Positions 1-10,433 of a stretch of 64,000 nucleotides of DNA are shown here, piece by piece. Below the pieces are notes generated by a model. That model did no database searches and was not told the DNA's origin. It saw only the letters and a program-made list of their open reading frames with translations. The position numbers were made by a program, and so were the translations under genes. Origin of the DNA: Bacillus sp. USDA818B3_A (GTDB lineage Bacteria > Bacillota > Bacilli > Bacillales > Cytobacillaceae); contig NZ_JAABNN010000002.1 of the NCBI RefSeq assembly GCF_009928415.1, forward strand, positions 124,001 through 188,000, in the 5' to 3' direction. Each line of letters opens with the position of its first letter. The stretch's first letter is position 1.

Positions 1-40
1 AAAAGCGCAAGCGCCTTGATTAGGCGCAGGAGCTAGATAT
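1..40. repeat. Family A intergenic repeat, minimal remnant
   Basis: This short element starts with AAAAGCGCAAGCGCC and ends with GGCGCAGGAGCTAGA, so the two ends pair around a loop of about seven bases. The same ends flank the larger elements at 6828-6951, 10434-10557 and 17578-17641. This copy seems to keep only the ends. It lies beyond the tsf terminator, outside any gene. It may extend past the window edge. Confidence 0.6.
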
Positions 41-60
41 ATTTATTATATATTTCTCTT

Positions 61-92
61 CAAAAATAGGGAACACGCCGTGTCCCCTATTT
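61..92 (-). terminator. Rho-independent terminator of tsf
   Basis: AAATAGGG at 64-71 pairs with CCCTATTT at 85-92. The inner stem ACAC/GTGT is interrupted by one mismatch. On the minus strand a run of T follows the stem. It lies about 60 bases beyond the tsf stop and is the expected end of that transcript. Confidence 0.8.
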
Positions 93-152
93 AAAACTTA
101 TTTCAGTAACATTCCCTTTAAGCTTTGGTTTTAAGGCTCGAGAATATTTGAC

Positions 153-1037
153 TTATTTTTTATTTACTTGGTTCATAACTTCTTCTGCGAAGTTGTCTTC
201 TTTCTTTTCAATACCTTCGCCTACTTCGTAACGTACGAATTCACGTACAGTTGCGCCCTTAGACTCAGCAAATTGACGCACCTTTTGATCAGGGTTTTTA
301 ACGAAAGTTTGATCAAGAAGACATACATCTTCAAAGTATTTTCCAAGACGGCCTTCAACCATTTTTGCTACGATGTTTTCTGGCTTGCCTTCGTTAAGCG
401 CTTGTTGTGTTAACACTTGACGCTCATGCTCAACTTCCTCTTGAGAAACTTGGTCACGAGATACATATTTTGGTCTTAATGCAGTAATGTGCATAGAAAT
501 GTCTTTCGCAGCAGCTTCTTCAGTAGTTCCTTCAAGAACAGTTAGAACGCTGATACGGCCGCCCATGTGGATGTAAGCTCCAAATGCATCGTTGTCAGTC
601 TTAGATGCAAGTGTAAAACGGCGAAGTGAAAGCTTTTCTCCGATTTTTGCGATTGCAGCGTTGATGTGGTCAGCAACAATTGCACCATTTTCCATTGTTT
701 GAGCAGATGCTTCTTCAACAGTAGCTGGTTTGTTTTTTAGTAAGTGTTGTGCAAGCTCTTGTACTAAAGCTTGGAACGCTTCGTTTTTCGCAACGAAGTC
801 TGTTTCAGAGTTAACTTCAAGGATAACCGCTTCGTTTCCTTGTGCAACAACTGAAGTTAAACCTTCAGCAGCAATACGGTCCGCTTTGTTAGCAGCCTTC
901 GCAATACCCTTCTCACGTAAGAAATCGATTGCTTTGTCCATATCACCATCTGTTGCTGTAAGTGCTTTTTTACAGTCCATCATGCCTGCGCCTGTTTTTT
1001 CACGAAGTTCTTTTACCATTTGAGCAGTAACTGCCAT
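153..1037 (-). CDS. tsf: Elongation factor Ts
   Basis: EF-Ts, the cytoplasmic nucleotide exchange factor that regenerates EF-Tu-GTP. It has 294 residues, the usual Bacillus length. The N-terminal UBA-like domain (1-40, with the [18 protein letters not shown] block) and the EF-Tu-contacting motif TDFVAKNE (79-86) are both intact. An AAAGGAGG site sits upstream of the ATG. It follows rpsB, as in most bacteria, but a strong hairpin at 1113-1150 lies between the two genes, so tsf probably receives partial read-through from rpsB. Identification is by family recognition and is secure. Confidence 0.97.
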   Translation of the reverse strand: MAVTAQMVKELREKTGAGMMDCKKALTATDGDMDKAIDFLREKGIAKAANKADRIAAEGLTSVVAQGNEAVILEVNSETDFVAKNEAFQALVQELAQHLLKNKPATVEEASAQTMENGAIVADHINAAIAKIGEKLSLRRFTLASKTDNDAFGAYIHMGGRISVLTVLEGTTEEAAAKDISMHITALRPKYVSRDQVSQEEVEHERQVLTQQALNEGKPENIVAKMVEGRLGKYFEDVCLLDQTFVKNPDQKVRQFAESKGATVREFVRYEVGEGIEKKEDNFAEEVMNQVNKK

Positions 1038-1112
1038 TTTAAAATTCCTCCTTTTAATCTATGTACTATTTCTTATCTTTAGCCATTCAAACCTAAGATA
1101 AACATTTCTTAA

Positions 1113-1150
1113 AAAAAGGTGATAAAGGGTCTCCCTCTTATCACCTTTTT
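1113..1150 (-). terminator. Intercistronic hairpin between rpsB and tsf
   Basis: The 13-base arms at 1113-1125 and 1138-1150 are perfectly complementary (AAAAAGGTGATAA/TTATCACCTTTTT). On the minus strand the stem ends in a run of T. It has the form of a rho-independent terminator just after rpsB. Because tsf follows directly with no obvious promoter, I infer partial attenuation that lowers tsf relative to rpsB. Confidence 0.75.
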
Positions 1151-1165
1151 GAATAAGTCACTATC

Positions 1166-1980
<815 letters not shown>

Positions 1981-1985
1981 GAAAT

Positions 1986-2014
1986 AATATAGCATAAGAA
2001 AATATAACAATCAA
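1986..2014 (-). promoter_or_regulatory. SigA-type promoter of rpsB
   Basis: On the minus strand -35 TTGATT (2009-2014) is followed by a 17-base spacer and -10 TATATT (1986-1991). A TG one base before the -10 gives an extended -10. It lies between repeat element B1 and rpsB and faces rpsB. Confidence 0.75.
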
Positions 2015-2050
2015 GAAATACTTTTAAAAAATAGGCACTATTAAATTAAG

Positions 2051-2182
2051 CTGTTGATTTCCGCTCCAGGCGCTCGCTTTCCGCGGGCGTGCCGGGGAGC
2101 CTCCTCGGCGCTTTAGCGCCTGCGGGGTCTCCCCTGTCCCGTACTCCCGCAGGAGTCGAGCGCCCTCCGCTTCAATCAACAG
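2051..2182. repeat. Family B intergenic inverted-repeat element, copy 1
   Basis: A GC-rich element of 132 bases in an AT-rich gap. The outermost ends CTGTTGATT (2051-2059) and AATCAACAG (2174-2182) are perfect inverted repeats. Inside them GGCGCTCG pairs with CGAGCGCC, GGGGAG with CTCCCC, and a central GGCGC-TTTA-GCGCC forms a hairpin. A second copy lies at 18331-18462. It occupies the codY-rpsB gap, between the codY terminator and the rpsB promoter. It encodes no transposase. It resembles the palindromic intergenic repeats scattered in many Bacillaceae genomes. Confidence 0.8.
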
Positions 2183-2219
2183 AGGTTTAAAACAAAAATG
2201 TCATTTTTAAAAGAGTCCA

Positions 2220-2253
2220 AAAAATAAATCCCCAATTCTCTCAAATTGGGGAT
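2220..2253 (-). terminator. Rho-independent terminator of codY
   Basis: The arms ATCCCCAATT (2228-2237) and AATTGGGGAT (2244-2253) are perfectly complementary around a six-base loop. On the minus strand the tail is T-rich. It begins about ten bases past the codY stop. The fla/che operon that follows codY in B. subtilis is absent, and this terminator closes the unit instead. Confidence 0.85.
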
Positions 2254-2262
2254 GATCTGATA

Positions 2263-3042
2263 TTAATGTGATCTTAATTTATCAAGCTCAACAAGAAACT
2301 TATCATTAAGTACCTTAATATACGTCCCTTTCATACCAAGAGAACGTGATTCTATTACCCCTGCACTTTCAAGCTTTCTTAGTGCATTTACAATGACTGA
2401 ACGAGTGATACCAACGCGGTCAGCAATTTTTGAAGCAACCAACAATCCTTCTTGTCCGTTAAGCTCTTCAAAAATATGCTCAATCGCTTCTAATTCACTA
2501 TAAGACAATGAACTAATTGCCATTTGAACGACAGCTTTACTTCTTGCTTCCTCTTCAATTTCTTCTGATTTTTCACGTAAAATTTCCATACCTACAACGG
2601 TTGCACCGTATTCGGCTAAAATTAAATCATCATCATGGAATTTTTCCTGCAGTCTGGCAAGAATTAAAGTACCAAGGCGTTCCCCGCCGCCGATAATTGG
2701 AACAATCGTAGTTAGACCTTCTTTGAATAAGTCTCTATTTTCAACAGGGAAAGCAGTATATGGGCTTTCAAGATCAAGGTTTGAAGAAGTCTCTTGAATA
2801 TTAAACAACCCTTTTGAGTATTCCTCAGGAAATTGACGGTCCTCAAACATTTTCTTAATACGTTCATTTTCAATCTGCTGGTAAATCGAAAATCCTAAAA
2901 GCTTCCCGCGGCGGCTAACAATATATACATTAGCCTCAATTGTCTCACTTAACGTTTCCGACATTTCTTTGAAATTAACAGGCTTGCCTGCTGCCTTCTG
3001 TAGTAAAACATTAATACGTCTAGTTTTTGTAAGTAAATCCAT
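2263..3042 (-). CDS. codY: GTP- and branched-chain amino acid-sensing regulator CodY
   Basis: CodY, the cytoplasmic global regulator that binds DNA when loaded with GTP and isoleucine/valine/leucine and represses starvation genes. It has 259 residues from the ATG at 3042, which follows AGGAGG by 7 bases. The open frame upstream to 3072 is not conserved. The N-terminal GAF ligand domain occupies about 1-155. The winged-helix reading head includes [13 protein letters not shown] (203-215), which is nearly invariant in the family. It lies downstream of hslV-hslU as in other Firmicutes, but without the usual xerC at the head of that group. Confidence 0.97.
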   Translation of the reverse strand: MDLLTKTRRINVLLQKAAGKPVNFKEMSETLSETIEANVYIVSRRGKLLGFSIYQQIENERIKKMFEDRQFPEEYSKGLFNIQETSSNLDLESPYTAFPVENRDLFKEGLTTIVPIIGGGERLGTLILARLQEKFHDDDLILAEYGATVVGMEILREKSEEIEEEARSKAVVQMAISSLSYSELEAIEHIFEELNGQEGLLVASKIADRVGITRSVIVNALRKLESAGVIESRSLGMKGTYIKVLNDKFLVELDKLRSH

Positions 3043-3153
3043 CTGTTTCTTCCTCCTAGTAACTACAACCATTATTAAATTTTTTGTAATAATATACCGT
3101 CTATGAATAATTTAAGAATGGCGTCTCCTGAAAAATTCAAAAAATCAGCATTC

Positions 3154-4557
3154 CTAAAGAATGAATTGGCTTAGATCTTTATTTTTAGAAATTGCCCCAA
3201 GTTTTTCATCAACATATTGAGGGGTAATCGTTATTTTCTCCATCGTAATGTCCGGAGCTTCAAAGGATAAATCCTCTAATAGCTTTTCAAGGATTGTATG
3301 AAGACGTCTAGCCCCAATATTGTCAGTATTTTGGTTTACTTCGAATGCAACTTCAGCGATTCTACGAATAGCATCGTCAGAAAATTCAATTTGTATACCT
3401 TCAGTTTCCAATAATGCTTGATATTGTTTAATTAAGGCATTATCAGGTTCAATTAAAATTCTGAAGAAGTCATCCACCGTTAACTTTGTAAGTTCTACAC
3501 GAATTGGAAAACGCCCTTGAAGTTCCGGAATTAAATCTGAAGGTTTTGCAATATGAAAAGCTCCTGCAGCAATAAATAAGATGTGATCTGTTTTAATGGA
3601 GCCATATTTTGTAACAACAGTTGAACCTTCTACCACTGGCAGAATATCCCGTTGAACACCTTCCCTTGAAACATCTGCTGATGATCCGCCGGAATTTTTG
3701 CTGGCAATTTTATCAATCTCATCAATAAAGATGATTCCAGTTTGTTCAGCGCGGTAAATAGCCTCTGATGAGACTTCATCCATATCGATCAACTTTGCAG
3801 CCTCTTCGCTTGTTAACACTTTTCTTGCTTCGCGGACGGTTAGTTTTCTCTTCTTACGTTTTTTCGGCATAAAGCTGCTTAACGCATCCTGCATATTCAT
3901 GCCCATTTGTTCAATTCCAGAACCTTGAAGCATATCGAACATAGAAGGGGTTTGCTCTTCTACTTCTACCGTAACAATTTCTTCTTCTAATTGTCCTAAA
4001 GCGAGTTTCTCTCTAACAATCTTCCGTTTTTCCTGAACAGAAAAATCATCCTGTTGTGTTTCTGGTTCAGACGAAGTATTCCCGCCCCCAAATAACATTT
4101 CAAGTGGATTTTTATAGTTCGCTGCCTTTTTGGCTGATGGAACAAGTAAATCTACGAGCCTGCTATTAGCACTTTCTTCTGCTCGTTCCTTTACACTTTG
4201 CATACGGTCCTCTTTTACTAAACGAACAGATGTTTCAGCAAGGTCGCGGACCATTGATTCGACATCACGGCCTACATAGCCTACTTCGGTAAATTTAGTT
4301 GCTTCCACCTTAATAAAAGGAGCACCTACAAGTTTTGCCATTCTTCTGGCAATTTCCGTCTTACCTACGCCTGTTGGACCGATCATTAAAATGTTTTTTG
4401 GGATGATCTCTTCACGGAGTTTTTCACTTAAAAGACCCCTGCGATAACGGTTTCTCAAGGCAACAGCAACCGCTTTCTTAGCGTCCTTTTGTCCAATAAT
4501 ATATTGATCAAGTCTTTCAACTATTTGGCGGGGAGTTAAATCCGTCGTTTTAACCAT
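3154..4557 (-). CDS. hslU: ATPase subunit HslU/ClpY of the HslUV protease
   Basis: AAA+ unfoldase of the two-component HslUV (ClpYQ, CodWX) cytoplasmic protease. It has 467 residues. Walker A GPTGVGKT is at 60-67, the pore loop GYVG at 93-96, and Walker B IIFIDEID at 275-282. Between Walker A and Walker B is the family's inserted I domain (about 110-245), which includes the very basic stretch KKRKKRK. The C-terminus ends in the SQFIL-type tail that docks in the HslV pockets. It starts 18 bases after hslV, with GGAGA upstream, so the two are cotranscribed. Confidence 0.96.
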   Translation of the reverse strand: MVKTTDLTPRQIVERLDQYIIGQKDAKKAVAVALRNRYRRGLLSEKLREEIIPKNILMIGPTGVGKTEIARRMAKLVGAPFIKVEATKFTEVGYVGRDVESMVRDLAETSVRLVKEDRMQSVKERAEESANSRLVDLLVPSAKKAANYKNPLEMLFGGGNTSSEPETQQDDFSVQEKRKIVREKLALGQLEEEIVTVEVEEQTPSMFDMLQGSGIEQMGMNMQDALSSFMPKKRKKRKLTVREARKVLTSEEAAKLIDMDEVSSEAIYRAEQTGIIFIDEIDKIASKNSGGSSADVSREGVQRDILPVVEGSTVVTKYGSIKTDHILFIAAGAFHIAKPSDLIPELQGRFPIRVELTKLTVDDFFRILIEPDNALIKQYQALLETEGIQIEFSDDAIRRIAEVAFEVNQNTDNIGARRLHTILEKLLEDLSFEAPDITMEKITITPQYVDEKLGAISKNKDLSQFIL

Positions 4558-4575
4558 TTTTTTGTCTCCTTCCAG

Positions 4576-5118
4576 TTACAGCTCTTCAACAATAATGTTG
4601 TGGTTTGTATATACACATATTTCCGCAGCTATTTCTAAAGAAGCTTTTGCAATTTCTTTTGCAGATAAATGTTCTCCTGCATATTTCTTTAATGAACGGC
4701 CAGCAGCTAGTGCGTAATTTCCGCCTGAGCCAATTGCGAGAATTCCATCATCAGGTTCAATTACTTCACCTGTCCCGGAAACTAGTAGAAGACTTTCGCG
4801 ATTCATGACAATTAACATTGCTTCTAACTTGCGAAGCATCTTATCGTTTCTCCATTCTTTAGCAAGTTCGACTGCTGCTCTCTGGAGATTCCCGTTATAT
4901 TCTTCTAGTTTTACTTCAAACAGTTCAAAAAGAGTAAACGCATCTGCTACTGAACCAGCGAAACCCGCCAATACTTTACCATTAAAGATCTTTCTTACTT
5001 TTCTAGCAGTGTGTTTCATCACAACCGCATTGCCAAATGTCACCTGACCATCACCGGACATGGAACATTCACCATTATGGTGGATTGCAAATATGGTAGT
5101 CGCATGGAATTGATTCAT
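4576..5118 (-). CDS. hslV: Peptidase subunit HslV/ClpQ
   Basis: Proteasome beta-type peptidase of HslUV, 180 residues. I place the start at the ATG at 5118 ([11 protein letters not shown]) because AAAGGAGG lies just upstream and homologues begin here; a TTG-initiated extension to 5163 is unlikely. B. subtilis ClpQ begins MSSFHATT and has been described as using its N-terminal serine as nucleophile. Here position 2 is Asn, so the nucleophile should instead be a Thr of the conserved ATT (residues 7-8) after removal of the leading residues. GDGQVTFG and [15 protein letters not shown] are typical. xerC, normally just upstream, is absent. Confidence 0.95.
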   Translation of the reverse strand: MNQFHATTIFAIHHNGECSMSGDGQVTFGNAVVMKHTARKVRKIFNGKVLAGFAGSVADAFTLFELFEVKLEEYNGNLQRAAVELAKEWRNDKMLRKLEAMLIVMNRESLLLVSGTGEVIEPDDGILAIGSGGNYALAAGRSLKKYAGEHLSAKEIAKASLEIAAEICVYTNHNIIVEEL

Positions 5119-5327
5119 ATTCTCTTTTCCTCCTTTTGGAGTTATTTCTGTTATAAATGCCAAGTGATATGTAATCTTGGGTCTTTGCCCTACTTATTCT
5201 TCCGATAATGAAATCCCTGAAATTAAGTGAAAAAAGGTTCAATTGTCATTCTGCGGAATTATCCGCCATTTGTAAACACCCTGTAATTATGTTTAATAAA
5301 ACATTCACAAATCACATACCATTTAAA

Positions 5328-5372
5328 TTGCAAGGGCTACTAAATCGTAACATACTTCTATAGCCCTTGCAA
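5328..5372 (-). terminator. Perfect 12-bp hairpin after trmFO
   Basis: TTGCAAGGGCTA (5328-5339) and TAGCCCTTGCAA (5361-5372) are a perfect inverted repeat around a 21-base AT-rich loop, starting six bases beyond the trmFO stop. The minus-strand tail is AATTTAAAT rather than a clean T run. A terminator of trmFO is the most likely role, but the large loop and weak tail leave room for another. Confidence 0.6.
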
Positions 5373-5377
5373 CAATT

Positions 5378-6685
5378 TTACAAAACTTTCACAAAGTTCT
5401 GAATTGTTTCTAATGCACGGTTAGCATGCTGTAAATTCCGTTCTTGCTTTCCTTTTATTTTCACAGGTAATTCTGGGAATAAACCAAAATTCGCATTCAT
5501 TGGCTGGAAATTATCAGGATTAGCTGAAGTGATATAACGGGCCATACCGCCAATCGCTGTTTCAGCAGGAAACTCTACGGTTTCTGATCCGGCAGATAGC
5601 CGAGCCGCATTAATCCCTGCTATTAAGCCGCTTGCCGCAGATTCCACATACCCCTCGACACCTGTCATTTGCCCGGCAAAAAATAGGTTTTCGTTATTTC
5701 TGAATTGGTATGTTGCCTTTAGAACCTTTGGTGAATTAATAAACGTGTTCCGGTGCATTACACCATACCGTACAATTTCAGCATTTTCAAGACCAGGAAT
5801 TAAGCTGAAAACTTCCTTTTGTGCCCCCCACTTTAAATGTGTCTGAAAACCAACAATGTTATAAAGTGTACCGGCTGCATCATCTTGACGAAGCTGAACG
5901 ACCGCATATGGTCTCTTCCCTGTTTTCGGATCTTCTAAACCAACTGGTTTTAGCGGTCCAAAAAGCATTGTCTTTTTTCCTCTAGCCGCCATAACTTCTA
6001 TTGGCATACAGCCTTCAAAAAAGACTTCCTTTTCAAATTCTTTAGTCGGAGCCGTCTCAGCCGAAACTAGTGCCTCATAAAAAATGTTGAATTCTTCTTC
6101 AGTCATCGGACAATTTAAGTAAGCTGCTTCTCCCTTATCATAACGAGATTTTAAATAAACCTTGTCCATATTTATACTGTCTTTTTCTAAAATCGGTGCC
6201 GCTGCATCATAAAAGTACAGATAGTCTTCACCGGTTAAATTCTTTAGCTGGGCAGATAAGGCTTCACTGGTTAGCGGGCCTGTTGCAATGACAGTTATCC
6301 CCTCAGGAATTTCGGTAACTTCCTCATTATAAACTGTTACATTTTCATGATTTTTGACCATCTCTGTTACCTTTGCCGCAAATTCGTGACGATCTACTGC
6401 TAAAGCACCACCAGCAGGTACGGAACATGCATCAGCCGCTGCAATAATAACCGAATCAAGTTTTCTCATTTCTTCCTTAAGTACCCCTACTGCATTGGTT
6501 AAGTTATTAGCACGCAAGGAATTACTACAAACTAGCTCTGCGAATTTATCTGTGTGGTGAGCAGGGGTTTGTTTGACGGGGCGCATTTCAAAAAGATTTA
6601 CCTTCACCCCACGTTTGGCTATTTGCCAAGCTGCTTCGCTCCCCGCTAAGCCAGCTCCAACTACATTTATCGTTATATCTTTCAA
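5378..6685 (-). CDS. trmFO: tRNA (uracil-5-)-methyltransferase TrmFO (folate/FAD-dependent)
   Basis: TrmFO (formerly Gid) makes ribothymidine at position 54 of tRNA using methylene-tetrahydrofolate and FADH2. It has 435 residues, identical in length to the B. subtilis enzyme. The Rossmann FAD motif [13 protein letters not shown] is at 8-20. The two functional cysteines are present: Cys53 in ELVCSNSLR and Cys226 in FFEGCMP. The start is a TTG at 6685 with GAGGAGG seven to nine bases upstream. It lies downstream of topA as in most Firmicutes, but a repeat element and terminator separate them. xerC no longer follows it. Confidence 0.96.
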   Translation of the reverse strand: MKDITINVVGAGLAGSEAAWQIAKRGVKVNLFEMRPVKQTPAHHTDKFAELVCSNSLRANNLTNAVGVLKEEMRKLDSVIIAAADACSVPAGGALAVDRHEFAAKVTEMVKNHENVTVYNEEVTEIPEGITVIATGPLTSEALSAQLKNLTGEDYLYFYDAAAPILEKDSINMDKVYLKSRYDKGEAAYLNCPMTEEEFNIFYEALVSAETAPTKEFEKEVFFEGCMPIEVMAARGKKTMLFGPLKPVGLEDPKTGKRPYAVVQLRQDDAAGTLYNIVGFQTHLKWGAQKEVFSLIPGLENAEIVRYGVMHRNTFINSPKVLKATYQFRNNENLFFAGQMTGVEGYVESAASGLIAGINAARLSAGSETVEFPAETAIGGMARYITSANPDNFQPMNANFGLFPELPVKIKGKQERNLQHANRALETIQNFVKVL

Positions 6686-6827
6686 TTAAGTACCTCCTCA
6701 ATAACTTTCACTAATTATGCTTAATAACCATTTTGGATTAAAAAGTACTAAATATACCTTACCCTCAGAACAAGTCCATCTTGCATTGTACTATACGAAT
6801 CAGGAACAAAAAAGTTTTTTGTTTTTA

Positions 6828-6951
6828 AGAAAAGCGGAAGGCGCCCGTTTATCGGCGACAAGCACAAGACGAGCCGGCCGAAAGGTTGTTTTTTAACCTT
6901 TTGGACGGATTGGCTTGTGACCTCGAGCCGATGGCGCCTGGAGCTAGACAA
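6828..6951. repeat. Family A intergenic inverted-repeat element, full copy 1
   Basis: About 124 bases in the trmFO-topA gap. Read on the plus strand it begins AAGAAAAGCGGAAGGCGCC and ends GGCGCCTGGAGCTAGACA. Inside, ATCGGC pairs with GCCGAT, and the centre is a hairpin with CCGAAAGGTT against AACCTTTTGG. The element at 10434-10557 is the same sequence in opposite orientation with compensatory changes. An apparent minus-strand open frame across it (6748-6951) matches nothing recognisable. The rest of the 6686-7034 gap holds the topA terminator and otherwise nothing I can identify. Confidence 0.75.
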
Positions 6952-7010
6952 TTCTCGAAATAGGGAAGCTGGACATTTTTCAAAGTCGATTAATATTTTT
7001 TACTTCACAA

Positions 7011-7036
7011 TAAAAGAGTGGGTTATCCCCACTCTT
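7011..7036 (-). terminator. Rho-independent terminator of topA overlapping its stop codon
   Basis: AAGAGTGGG (7014-7022) pairs with CCCACTCTT (7028-7036), and the minus-strand tail is TTTATTG. The topA TAA stop (7035-7037) lies inside the upstream arm of the stem, so the hairpin forms only as the ribosome finishes. Confidence 0.75.
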
Positions 7037-9116
7037 AACTTTGCTGTTCTTCCTTGTAATCGCAATTCACACACTGAACTTGAATACCTTTTTTTAATTT
7101 CTTTTCAATCAGCATGCTGTCACATTTAGGACAAGGTCTTGGCAGCGGTTTATCCCATGAAATAAATTCACAAGAAGGATAATTCGTACAGCCATAGAAT
7201 ATTCTACGCTTCTTACTCTTTCGTTCAATAATCTGTCCTTCTTTACAGTTTGGACAAGTAACACCAATCTCTTTAACAATTGCTTTGGTATTTCTGCAAT
7301 CAGGAAAATTACTGCATGCCATAAATTTACCATATCGGCCCATTTTAAATACCATTGGGTTGCCGCAGTTTTCACAATCCTCTCCGGCCGGCTCATCTTT
7401 GATTTCAACCGACTGCATTTCTTGCTCGGCTATTTTTAAATGGGTTTCGAAATCCCGGTAAAATTCATCAATTACTTGAACCCAGCGGACTTTTCCTTCT
7501 TCCACATTATCCAAACCCTGCTCCATTTTCGCAGTGAATTCTACATCAAGAATTTCCGGGAAAAATTCAACCATTAATTCGTGGACAATCTCACCGAGTT
7601 CTGTTGGAACAAAGCGCTTATTATCCAGTGCAACATAGCCCCTCTTTTGGATCGTATCCAAAGTTGGTGCATAGGTAGACGGGCGCCCGATACCCCGCTC
7701 TTCAAGAGTTTTGACCAGTCTTGCTTCCGTATAACGCGGCGGCGGCTGAGTGAAATGCTGTTTAGGATCAATATCCTTTTTAAACACTTCATCGCCTTCT
7801 TTAAGGTCTGGAAGCATTTTATTTGGACCATCCACCTGGTCATCCGTACCTTCCACATAAACCTTCATAAAGCCCGGAAACTTGATTTTAGAGCCGGTTG
7901 CCCGGAATATGACATTGCCATTTTGCAGATCAACGCTCATGGTATCCATAACTGCCTGTGCCATTTGACTGGCAAGGAACCGCTCCCAAATTAGCTTGTA
8001 TAATCGAAACTGGTCCCGGGAGAGAAATGCTTTTAAACTGTTAGGATCCCGTAAGGTGCTTGTTGGACGAATCCCCTCATGAGCATCCTGCGCATTTGAT
8101 TGTTTTTTTTCTTTTCTTTGCTCGTTCTTTAAATATTCTTCTCCGAATTCTTCTTTGATGTAGCTGGCTGCCTCACCTTGAGCAACTTCAGAAATCCTGG
8201 TAGAGTCTGTCCTCATATAGGTAATTAATCCGACTGTACCTTCCTTGCCAAGCTCTATCCCTTCATAAAGCTGCTGGGCAAGCATCATTGTTTTCCTTGC
8301 ACGGAAATTTAACTTCCTTGCTGCTTCCTGTTGGAGAGAGGAAGTAATAAAAGGCGGTGCCGGATTTCTGCGGCGTTCCTTTTTAGTCACAGAGACGACC
8401 TTAAATTTATTATCTGCCATCTGTTTCAATACCGCTTGAACATCGGCTTCTGACTTTAATTCCACTTTTTCTTGTCCAGCTAAGGAATGGAAAGCTCCAC
8501 TAAATTGGTCCTTGCCTTTTAAGAACTCACCCTCAATGGTCCAATATTCTTCCGGGTTAAAATCTTTGATTTCTTTTTCACGATCGATAATTAACCGGAC
8601 AGCTACAGATTGAACGCGGCCCGCACTCAGCCCTTTTTTCACCTTTTTCCAGAAGAGCGGGCTAATGTTATAACCCACAAGCCTGTCTAAGATTCTCCGG
8701 GCCTGCTGGGCATCAACAAGGTCCATATTAATTGGACGAGGGTGTTTAAAGGACTCTTTAATGGCATCCTTTGTTATTTCATTGAAAACAACGCGGCAAT
8801 CGGACTCGATATCCACATCTAAACTGTGCGCTAAATGCCAGGCAATTGCTTCCCCTTCGCGATCCGGGTCAGCTGCGAGATAAACTTTTTTAGCTTTTTT
8901 TGCAGCTGTTTTTAATTCCTTTAATACCGGGCCTTTCCCGCGAATCGTAATATATTTTGGTTCAAAGCTTTTTTCAACATCCACTCCCATTTGACTGCGC
9001 GGTAAGTCGCGTACGTGTCCCATCGAAGCTTTGACTTTATACTTATTTCCTAAATAACGTTCTATTGTTTTCGCTTTTGCTGGCGATTCAACAATTACTA
9101 GATATTCTGCTGCCAT
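7035..9116 (-). CDS. topA: DNA topoisomerase I
   Basis: Type IA topoisomerase that relaxes negative supercoils behind transcription and replication. It has 693 residues. The Toprim domain opens with [19 protein letters not shown], and the acidic metal motif ADPDREGEA is at 82-90. The catalytic Tyr is residue 300 in [12 protein letters not shown]. The last 120 residues carry three four-cysteine zinc ribbons (CxxC ... CxxxxxC or CxxC). The start has AAGGAGG upstream. dprA precedes it, as in B. subtilis, after an AT-rich gap of 339 bases. Confidence 0.97.
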   Translation of the reverse strand: MAAEYLVIVESPAKAKTIERYLGNKYKVKASMGHVRDLPRSQMGVDVEKSFEPKYITIRGKGPVLKELKTAAKKAKKVYLAADPDREGEAIAWHLAHSLDVDIESDCRVVFNEITKDAIKESFKHPRPINMDLVDAQQARRILDRLVGYNISPLFWKKVKKGLSAGRVQSVAVRLIIDREKEIKDFNPEEYWTIEGEFLKGKDQFSGAFHSLAGQEKVELKSEADVQAVLKQMADNKFKVVSVTKKERRRNPAPPFITSSLQQEAARKLNFRARKTMMLAQQLYEGIELGKEGTVGLITYMRTDSTRISEVAQGEAASYIKEEFGEEYLKNEQRKEKKQSNAQDAHEGIRPTSTLRDPNSLKAFLSRDQFRLYKLIWERFLASQMAQAVMDTMSVDLQNGNVIFRATGSKIKFPGFMKVYVEGTDDQVDGPNKMLPDLKEGDEVFKKDIDPKQHFTQPPPRYTEARLVKTLEERGIGRPSTYAPTLDTIQKRGYVALDNKRFVPTELGEIVHELMVEFFPEILDVEFTAKMEQGLDNVEEGKVRWVQVIDEFYRDFETHLKIAEQEMQSVEIKDEPAGEDCENCGNPMVFKMGRYGKFMACSNFPDCRNTKAIVKEIGVTCPNCKEGQIIERKSKKRRIFYGCTNYPSCEFISWDKPLPRPCPKCDSMLIEKKLKKGIQVQCVNCDYKEEQQS

Positions 9117-9455
9117 TCTAAATCCTCCTTAAGAGGGAAAGTGTGAAAGCGCCTTGAATACGGCAAAAGCCTGATTCTAAGATGCTTACCATTTGAGAAG
9201 TTTTCCTAAATTCCAGTTTATACACATTGAACCGGAGAAAATACTTTACAAAACTGCCAATCCCAAAATATTTAAACTATATGTTAATTTACATAGTATT
9301 TAAATTTTTTAATTCTATTCATTTTTTCATTAATCCGTTAAATAGTATTTTAACATCTGTTGGAAAATGTATAACATAATATAAATTTTTGCAACCTTTT
9401 TAAGGTAATTTCTCCATTTAATTAAAAATACCTGCAAAAAAAGTGCGTTTTAATT
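9117..9455. other. AT-rich intergenic gap between dprA and topA with a large imperfect dyad
   Basis: No gene is visible here. The region near 9120 holds the topA ribosome site. At 9266-9284 and 9291-9309 two 19-base arms match as an inverted repeat at 15 of 19 positions around a TAATTT loop, almost all A and T. There is no clear T tail, so I cannot say whether it ends the dprA transcript. No convincing promoter for topA was found. Confidence 0.5.
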
Positions 9456-10346
9456 TTAAGTTTGTCTAACTTTTGGCTCATATTTTAATTCTTCTATGAT
9501 GTCCTTCGCGCTTGTAATAAGTTTTGCCCCTTGCTGGATTAATTCATTCGTTCCACCCGAACAGGGATTAAAAATACTTCCAGGTAAGGAAAATACTTCA
9601 CGTCCTTCATGAACAGCAAAGTTTGCAGTAATCAGTGAGCCGCTTTTCCGTTTTGCTTCTATAATAAATGTTCCTGCAGATAATCCGCTAATAATTCGAT
9701 TCCTTGCGGGAAAATGCCATCTAAGCGGTTTGGTATCAGGGGGATATTCGGAGAGGACTAGCTGATGCTTAGTCATCGTTAGAGCAAGAGGAATGTTTTC
9801 CTTCGGATAGATATGGTATATACCGCCAGCAATGACTGCTATCGTTCTTCCGCCTAGTTTAATTGTTTCTTCATGGGCGAGGGCGTCTATCCCCTTAGCC
9901 AGTCCGCTGACAATCAAAATATCATGTTGGATTAACTCTGGAAAGAGGAGACGGATGGCATTTTTCCCGTATTGTGTTGCTTGCCGTGAACCAACTACTG
10001 CTAGTTTTGGTTCACTTGCCAATAGGGCTATGTCACCTCTTGCATACAATGCCCAAGGAGGCTGATAGATTTCTTTTAACGATTGTGGGTATTCTTTATC
10101 AAAAATGGTAATGACGGAAATGTCATTGGCTGGATATTGGCGGATTTGTTCGTGGATGAGTTCTGGATGAGAAGAATTGGCAGAGGTTACCTTAGAATCA
10201 CTGCTTTGGTATGAGAGTAAGGGGTTTACGGCTAATTTGGAAATAGATTGGAGCATTGGATCTCTTTTTAATATTTTATAGACGTTTTCCCAGGTGATAT
10301 TGGGGTAGTGCAGTAATTGAATAAATCTTTCTTTAAACTCATCCAT
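9456..10346 (-). CDS. dprA: DNA processing protein DprA (Smf)
   Basis: DprA binds single-stranded DNA entering during transformation, loads RecA on it and protects it from nucleases. It has 296 residues, typical for Bacillus. The Rossmann-like domain is clear: AVVGSRQATQYGK, IVSGLAKGIDALAHE, and later FPARNRIISGLS and GSLITANFA. The N-terminal 60 residues are more divergent helix-rich sequence. GGAGG lies 8 bases upstream of the ATG. Its neighbours sucD and topA match B. subtilis order, but repeat copy A2 separates it from sucD. Presence of the gene does not by itself show competence. Confidence 0.95.
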   Translation of the reverse strand: MDEFKERFIQLLHYPNITWENVYKILKRDPMLQSISKLAVNPLLSYQSSDSKVTSANSSHPELIHEQIRQYPANDISVITIFDKEYPQSLKEIYQPPWALYARGDIALLASEPKLAVVGSRQATQYGKNAIRLLFPELIQHDILIVSGLAKGIDALAHEETIKLGGRTIAVIAGGIYHIYPKENIPLALTMTKHQLVLSEYPPDTKPLRWHFPARNRIISGLSAGTFIIEAKRKSGSLITANFAVHEGREVFSLPGSIFNPCSGGTNELIQQGAKLITSAKDIIEELKYEPKVRQT

Positions 10347-10433
10347 AATAAAACCTCCAATTATTTTTTGTTTATGATAAATAGCCCCTCAAAAATATTG
10401 AGGGACTATATGACAGACTAAGGTGATATTTAG

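Noticed and set aside
3043..3153. CodY box in front of codY (a GAATTTTTCAGGAGA stretch on the minus strand)
   Set aside because: At best ten of fifteen positions match AATTTTCWGAAAATT, which is not convincing in AT-rich DNA.
6748..6951. Open frame of 67 codons on the minus strand between trmFO and topA
   Set aside because: Most of it crosses the family A repeat, it has no ribosome site and no recognisable protein pattern.
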